33,787 nt of DNA from SIG78 sp045585955 (GTDB lineage: Bacteria; Verrucomicrobiota; Lentisphaeria; Victivallales; Victivallaceae), in contig JAZMZK010000024.1 of assembly GCA_045585955.1 (NCBI GenBank), positions 1-33,787 on the forward strand, in the 5' to 3' direction. The notes beneath the pieces are model-generated. The model was not told the DNA's origin. It saw nothing but the letters and a program-made list of their open reading frames with translations, and did not search any database. A program made the position numbers and the translations under genes. Position 1 is the stretch's first letter. Each line of letters opens with the position of its first letter. This document shows, piece after piece, positions 31,775 to 33,787 of this stretch.

Positions 31775-32419
31775 ATGGAGCGTAGGTCGCTTTTTATAAC
31801 TTTTGAGGGCCCGGAAGGGGCTGGCAAAAGTACCCAGATCAAACTATTGAAGGAGTATCTGGAAAGTTTGGGCAAAACTGTTTTGATCACCCGGGAACCC
31901 GGCGGCACCCCGCTGGCGGAAGATTTCCGCAACATCGTCAAACATTATCAGGGCGAAGAGCCGCTCTATCCGGCAACCGAACTTCTGCTGTTTGAAGCTG
32001 CCCGTGCCCAGCACACCCGTTATGTGATAGCTCCGGCACTGGCTGCCGGAACTATTGTTTTGTGCGACCGCTTTGCCGATTCCACCGAGGCGTATCAAGG
32101 GGCGGGCAGATCGCTGGATATGGATTTTTTGCAGCAATTAAACAACTTTGCCATGGCGGAGTGCAAGCCCGATCTGACATTGCTGTTTGATTTGCCTGTG
32201 GAAGTTGGTATGGAGCGTGCCCGGGCAAGAGTGGCACATATCGTTGACCACAACGACCGGCTGGAAGCTGAAAAAATCGACTTCCACTACCGGGTGCGGG
32301 ACTCCTTTCTGGCGATCGCCAGGCGGGAGCCCCAGCGGGTCAAGGTATTGGATGCCACAATGAGCATCGAAGAACTTTTTGCAGCAGTAAAGGTGTTGGT
32401 GGACAATGCTTTATCGTGA
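31775..32419 (+). CDS. tmk: Thymidylate kinase
   Basis: The product has 214 residues, standard for dTMP kinase. The P-loop FEGPEGAGKSTQ starts near residue 9, the substrate motif TREPGGTPLAE and the DRFADSTEAYQGAGR motif are present, and the LID-type region carries several Arg and Asp. It phosphorylates dTMP to dTDP for DNA synthesis in the cytoplasm. The start at 31775 has GGAG 7 bp upstream and lies within the predicted transcript; an ATG at 31703 is upstream of the transcription start. holB begins inside the end of tmk (14-bp overlap), the common tmk-holB arrangement. Confidence 0.96.
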   Translation: MERRSLFITFEGPEGAGKSTQIKLLKEYLESLGKTVLITREPGGTPLAEDFRNIVKHYQGEEPLYPATELLLFEAARAQHTRYVIAPALAAGTIVLCDRFADSTEAYQGAGRSLDMDFLQQLNNFAMAECKPDLTLLFDLPVEVGMERARARVAHIVDHNDRLEAEKIDFHYRVRDSFLAIARREPQRVKVLDATMSIEELFAAVKVLVDNALS

Positions 32420-33464
32420 TTTTGAAACCAAATTTCCCAATTTGACTGCCGGACTTTTGAACGCCGCCAAAAACAAAAAACTGGGCGGAGCCTATCTCCT
32501 GTACGGCGACGATCCGGCGTGGCGGGAAGCCGGAGCCATGTACCTTGCGGCAATGACCGTCTGCCAAAGTCCCATGTTTGACGGCGAACCTTGCGGCGAG
32601 TGCCGCACCTGCCGCCAGATCGCTGAACACACTTATCAGGAAATGTTTGAGCTTTCGCCCTCGGGCAAAGCCGGATACATCCGCATCGGCGAAGAAAATG
32701 CCCCCGAACCCAACACTTTAAGGTGGTTTGTTCAGCAATTTGAGCTTGCCAGCAGCAATCTTGACGGCAGAAAAATCGGCGTGATCCATAATTGCGATGC
32801 CATGAACAGCGAAGCTCAAAACGCTTTCTTGAAAACTCTGGAAGAACCCGATCCCGGAGTGATTTTCATCCTGCTGACCGGCAACCCATCGGCACTGCTT
32901 GCCACCACCCGCTCACGGTGTCAGCTGCTGCCGCTTTTGACCAACAGTATGCAGTACGATTTTTCGGGTGCCGAAGAACTTTGCACATTGCTGGGCGAAC
33001 TTATTTTCAATTCCGCCGGGAACATTGTCAAAGCCTCAAATCTGGCTGACGAAATGCTGGAGCTGACCGAAAAATTATCTGAAGAAAGCGGCAGAAAAGC
33101 CGATGTCAGCTGGGAAAAACGCCTGGAACAAGCCGCCAATGTGGAAGATAAAAGTTTGCTAAAACGCATTACCGAACAGCGGGACAACGCCGCCGCAAGT
33201 TATTACCTGATGCTGCGGAAAGAGTTTTTGAGTTTGATCCACACCTACTGCGCCCAAGTGTGGCTCTGGAGCGAAACCGGCGACAAAAATTCCATAAGCA
33301 ATCCGGAATTTTTCAAAAATACCGCTCTGCCGGAAACACCCGACCCCATAACCGCCAAACGGGCAATGACCGAAGCCGAAAAACTCCTATACAGATTACG
33401 CTTCCAAGTAGACGAAAAACTGGCAGTAAGATCATTCGCAGTAAACACCGCCTGCGGCGAGTAA
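32406..33464 (+). CDS. holB: DNA polymerase III delta prime subunit (clamp loader)
   Basis: The product has 352 residues, within the HolB range. A degenerate P-loop (YLLYGDDPAWREA) is typical of delta prime, which does not hydrolyse ATP. A zinc-finger-like cysteine set is present (CQSP, then CGECRTC). The box NAFLKTLEEPDPGVIFILLT and the sensor region ATTRSRCQLLPL are characteristic of the AAA+ clamp-loader fold. It helps load the beta clamp at the replication fork. Translation is coupled to tmk by overlap. The C-terminal third is less conserved. Confidence 0.92.
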   Translation: MLYRDFETKFPNLTAGLLNAAKNKKLGGAYLLYGDDPAWREAGAMYLAAMTVCQSPMFDGEPCGECRTCRQIAEHTYQEMFELSPSGKAGYIRIGEENAPEPNTLRWFVQQFELASSNLDGRKIGVIHNCDAMNSEAQNAFLKTLEEPDPGVIFILLTGNPSALLATTRSRCQLLPLLTNSMQYDFSGAEELCTLLGELIFNSAGNIVKASNLADEMLELTEKLSEESGRKADVSWEKRLEQAANVEDKSLLKRITEQRDNAAASYYLMLRKEFLSLIHTYCAQVWLWSETGDKNSISNPEFFKNTALPETPDPITAKRAMTEAEKLLYRLRFQVDEKLAVRSFAVNTACGE

Positions 33465-33493
33465 AGTGTGTGAATAAAATGGGTTGAGGACTT

Positions 33494-33611
33494 GAGGAGG
33501 GGAAAAAGACCTTTTGGAGGAAAGGTCCTTTTTCCCCTCCTCAAACTCCACCCCTTTTTCCCAAACCTTTTCACCGGAATTGCTTTTATTACAAGTAATA
33601 AAAGCAATTCC
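33494..33611. repeat. Two-hairpin repeat element, copy C
   Basis: Hairpin 1 (33494-33542) repeats the GAGGAGGGG...CCCCTCCTC stem of copy A almost exactly, and the linker (AACTCCACCCC then a T-run and CAAACCTTTTC) is the same. Hairpin 2 is a perfect 16-bp stem (33576-33591 with 33596-33611) and a CAAG loop, but its sequence is unrelated to the AGGCATTTATCT stem of copies A and B. It follows holB by 29 bp and could terminate it. Confidence 0.8.
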
Positions 33612-33663
33612 AATCTTTTTACTTGTTTTAAGCAATATTTATGCTATATTGTCAATAAACATG

Positions 33664-33675
33664 TTTTTCGAAAAA
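33664..33675. repeat. Perfect palindrome TTTTTCGAAAAA
   Basis: A 12-bp perfect palindrome lies in the leader of the gene that begins at 33767. A related TGTCAATA/ACATG pair occurs just upstream (33650-33663). Together with the palindrome at 33729-33745 it suggests a controlled promoter region. Confidence 0.4.
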
Positions 33676-33728
33676 TAGGGGATCTTGAAAAGCATTTGCA
33701 AAAACTTGCCAAGCTCCCGTTTTAGTTG

Positions 33729-33745
33729 ATGTCAATATTTGACAT
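33729..33745. promoter_or_regulatory. Perfect palindrome, probable operator
   Basis: ATGTCAA tat TTGACAT is a perfect 7-bp inverted repeat with a 3-bp spacer, 22 bp before the ATG at 33767. A partial copy (TGTCAATA and ACATG) lies around 33650-33663. Such pairs are common repressor sites; no regulator can be named from the sequence. Confidence 0.5.
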
Positions 33746-33766
33746 GTTGAAACGAAAGAGGTATAT

Positions 33767-33787
33767 ATGAAATTGAACAAGAATATT
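33767..33787 (+). CDS. Start of an unidentified gene, cut by the window end
   Basis: ATG at 33767 opens seven codons (MKLNKNI) to the window end, with an AAAGAGG ribosome site 5-11 bp upstream. A basic, Lys- and Asn-rich start could lead into a signal peptide, but nothing more can be said. The upstream palindrome suggests regulated expression. Confidence 0.45.

Noticed and set aside
33492..33725. 77-codon frame across two-hairpin copy C
   Set aside because: It translates the hairpins themselves; no ribosome site fits.

Overview
This is a bacterial chromosomal segment of roughly 50% GC, dense in genes and without rRNA, tRNA or CRISPR. Several features together suggest a member of the Lentisphaerota/Victivallales in the PVC group, probably host- or gut-associated. 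These are a small TIGR04073-like (exosortase-associated) exported protein, a KdsD gene that implies a Gram-negative envelope, a type IV pilus/type II secretion ATPase operon with two PilB paralogues, and a very large secreted glycosidase-like protein paired with a glucuronoyl-esterase-like enzyme. The taxonomic call is inference from gene content and is not proven by a marker gene.

Layout. (1) 1-354: a two-hairpin repeat and a promoter. (2) 355-4597 (+): a three-gene redox operon (NuoE-like, HydB/NuoF-like, and a 2Fe-2S/GltD-like/4Fe-4S fusion). It has no hydrogenase subunit and looks like an Stn-type (Sporomusa-type Nfn) electron-bifurcating transhydrogenase. (3) 4598-5509: a 0.9 kb gap between convergent operons with no gene. 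It is crowded with perfect stem-loops and holds two arrays of 10-bp units in inverted orientation. (4) 5510-8305 (-): frr, then a GT-C-like membrane glycosyltransferase, then ftsB. (5) 8491-10589 (+): yebC and enolase, closed by a strong terminator. (6) 10809-15569 (+): the secreted glycosidase-like protein and the esterase, closed by a nested stem-loop. (7) 15723-26078 (+): pilB, pilB, pilT and pilC run on through manC and coaX, then hisE, hisG, kdsD and the TIGR04073-like gene. (8) 26338-29952 (-): a visibly more AT-rich cluster of a four-TM protein, an Lgt-superfamily protein with altered catalytic motifs, a zinc-ribbon/TM2 protein and a 630-residue lipoprotein. (9) 29953-30516: a gap with a long inverted repeat and the purH terminator. 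(10) 30517-31641 (-): a purH reduced to the AICAR transformylase domain, divergent from tmk-holB (31775-33464, +). (11) 33465-33787: another two-hairpin repeat, palindromes and the first codons of a new gene.

How the genes work together. The redox operon would balance NADH, NADPH and ferredoxin pools in an anaerobe. The pilus operon supplies extension motors, a retraction motor and the platform protein; pilins, prepilin peptidase and secretin must lie elsewhere. ManC and KdsD feed cell-surface polysaccharide (GDP-mannose, Kdo). HisE and HisG start histidine synthesis, and this HisG is the long form that does not need HisZ. The secreted glycosidase and the esterase are consistent with glycan degradation.

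The least explained parts are the AT-rich Lgt-like/lipoprotein island, the two-hairpin repeat family (three copies), the inverted decamer array and the inverted repeat at 30112-30262.
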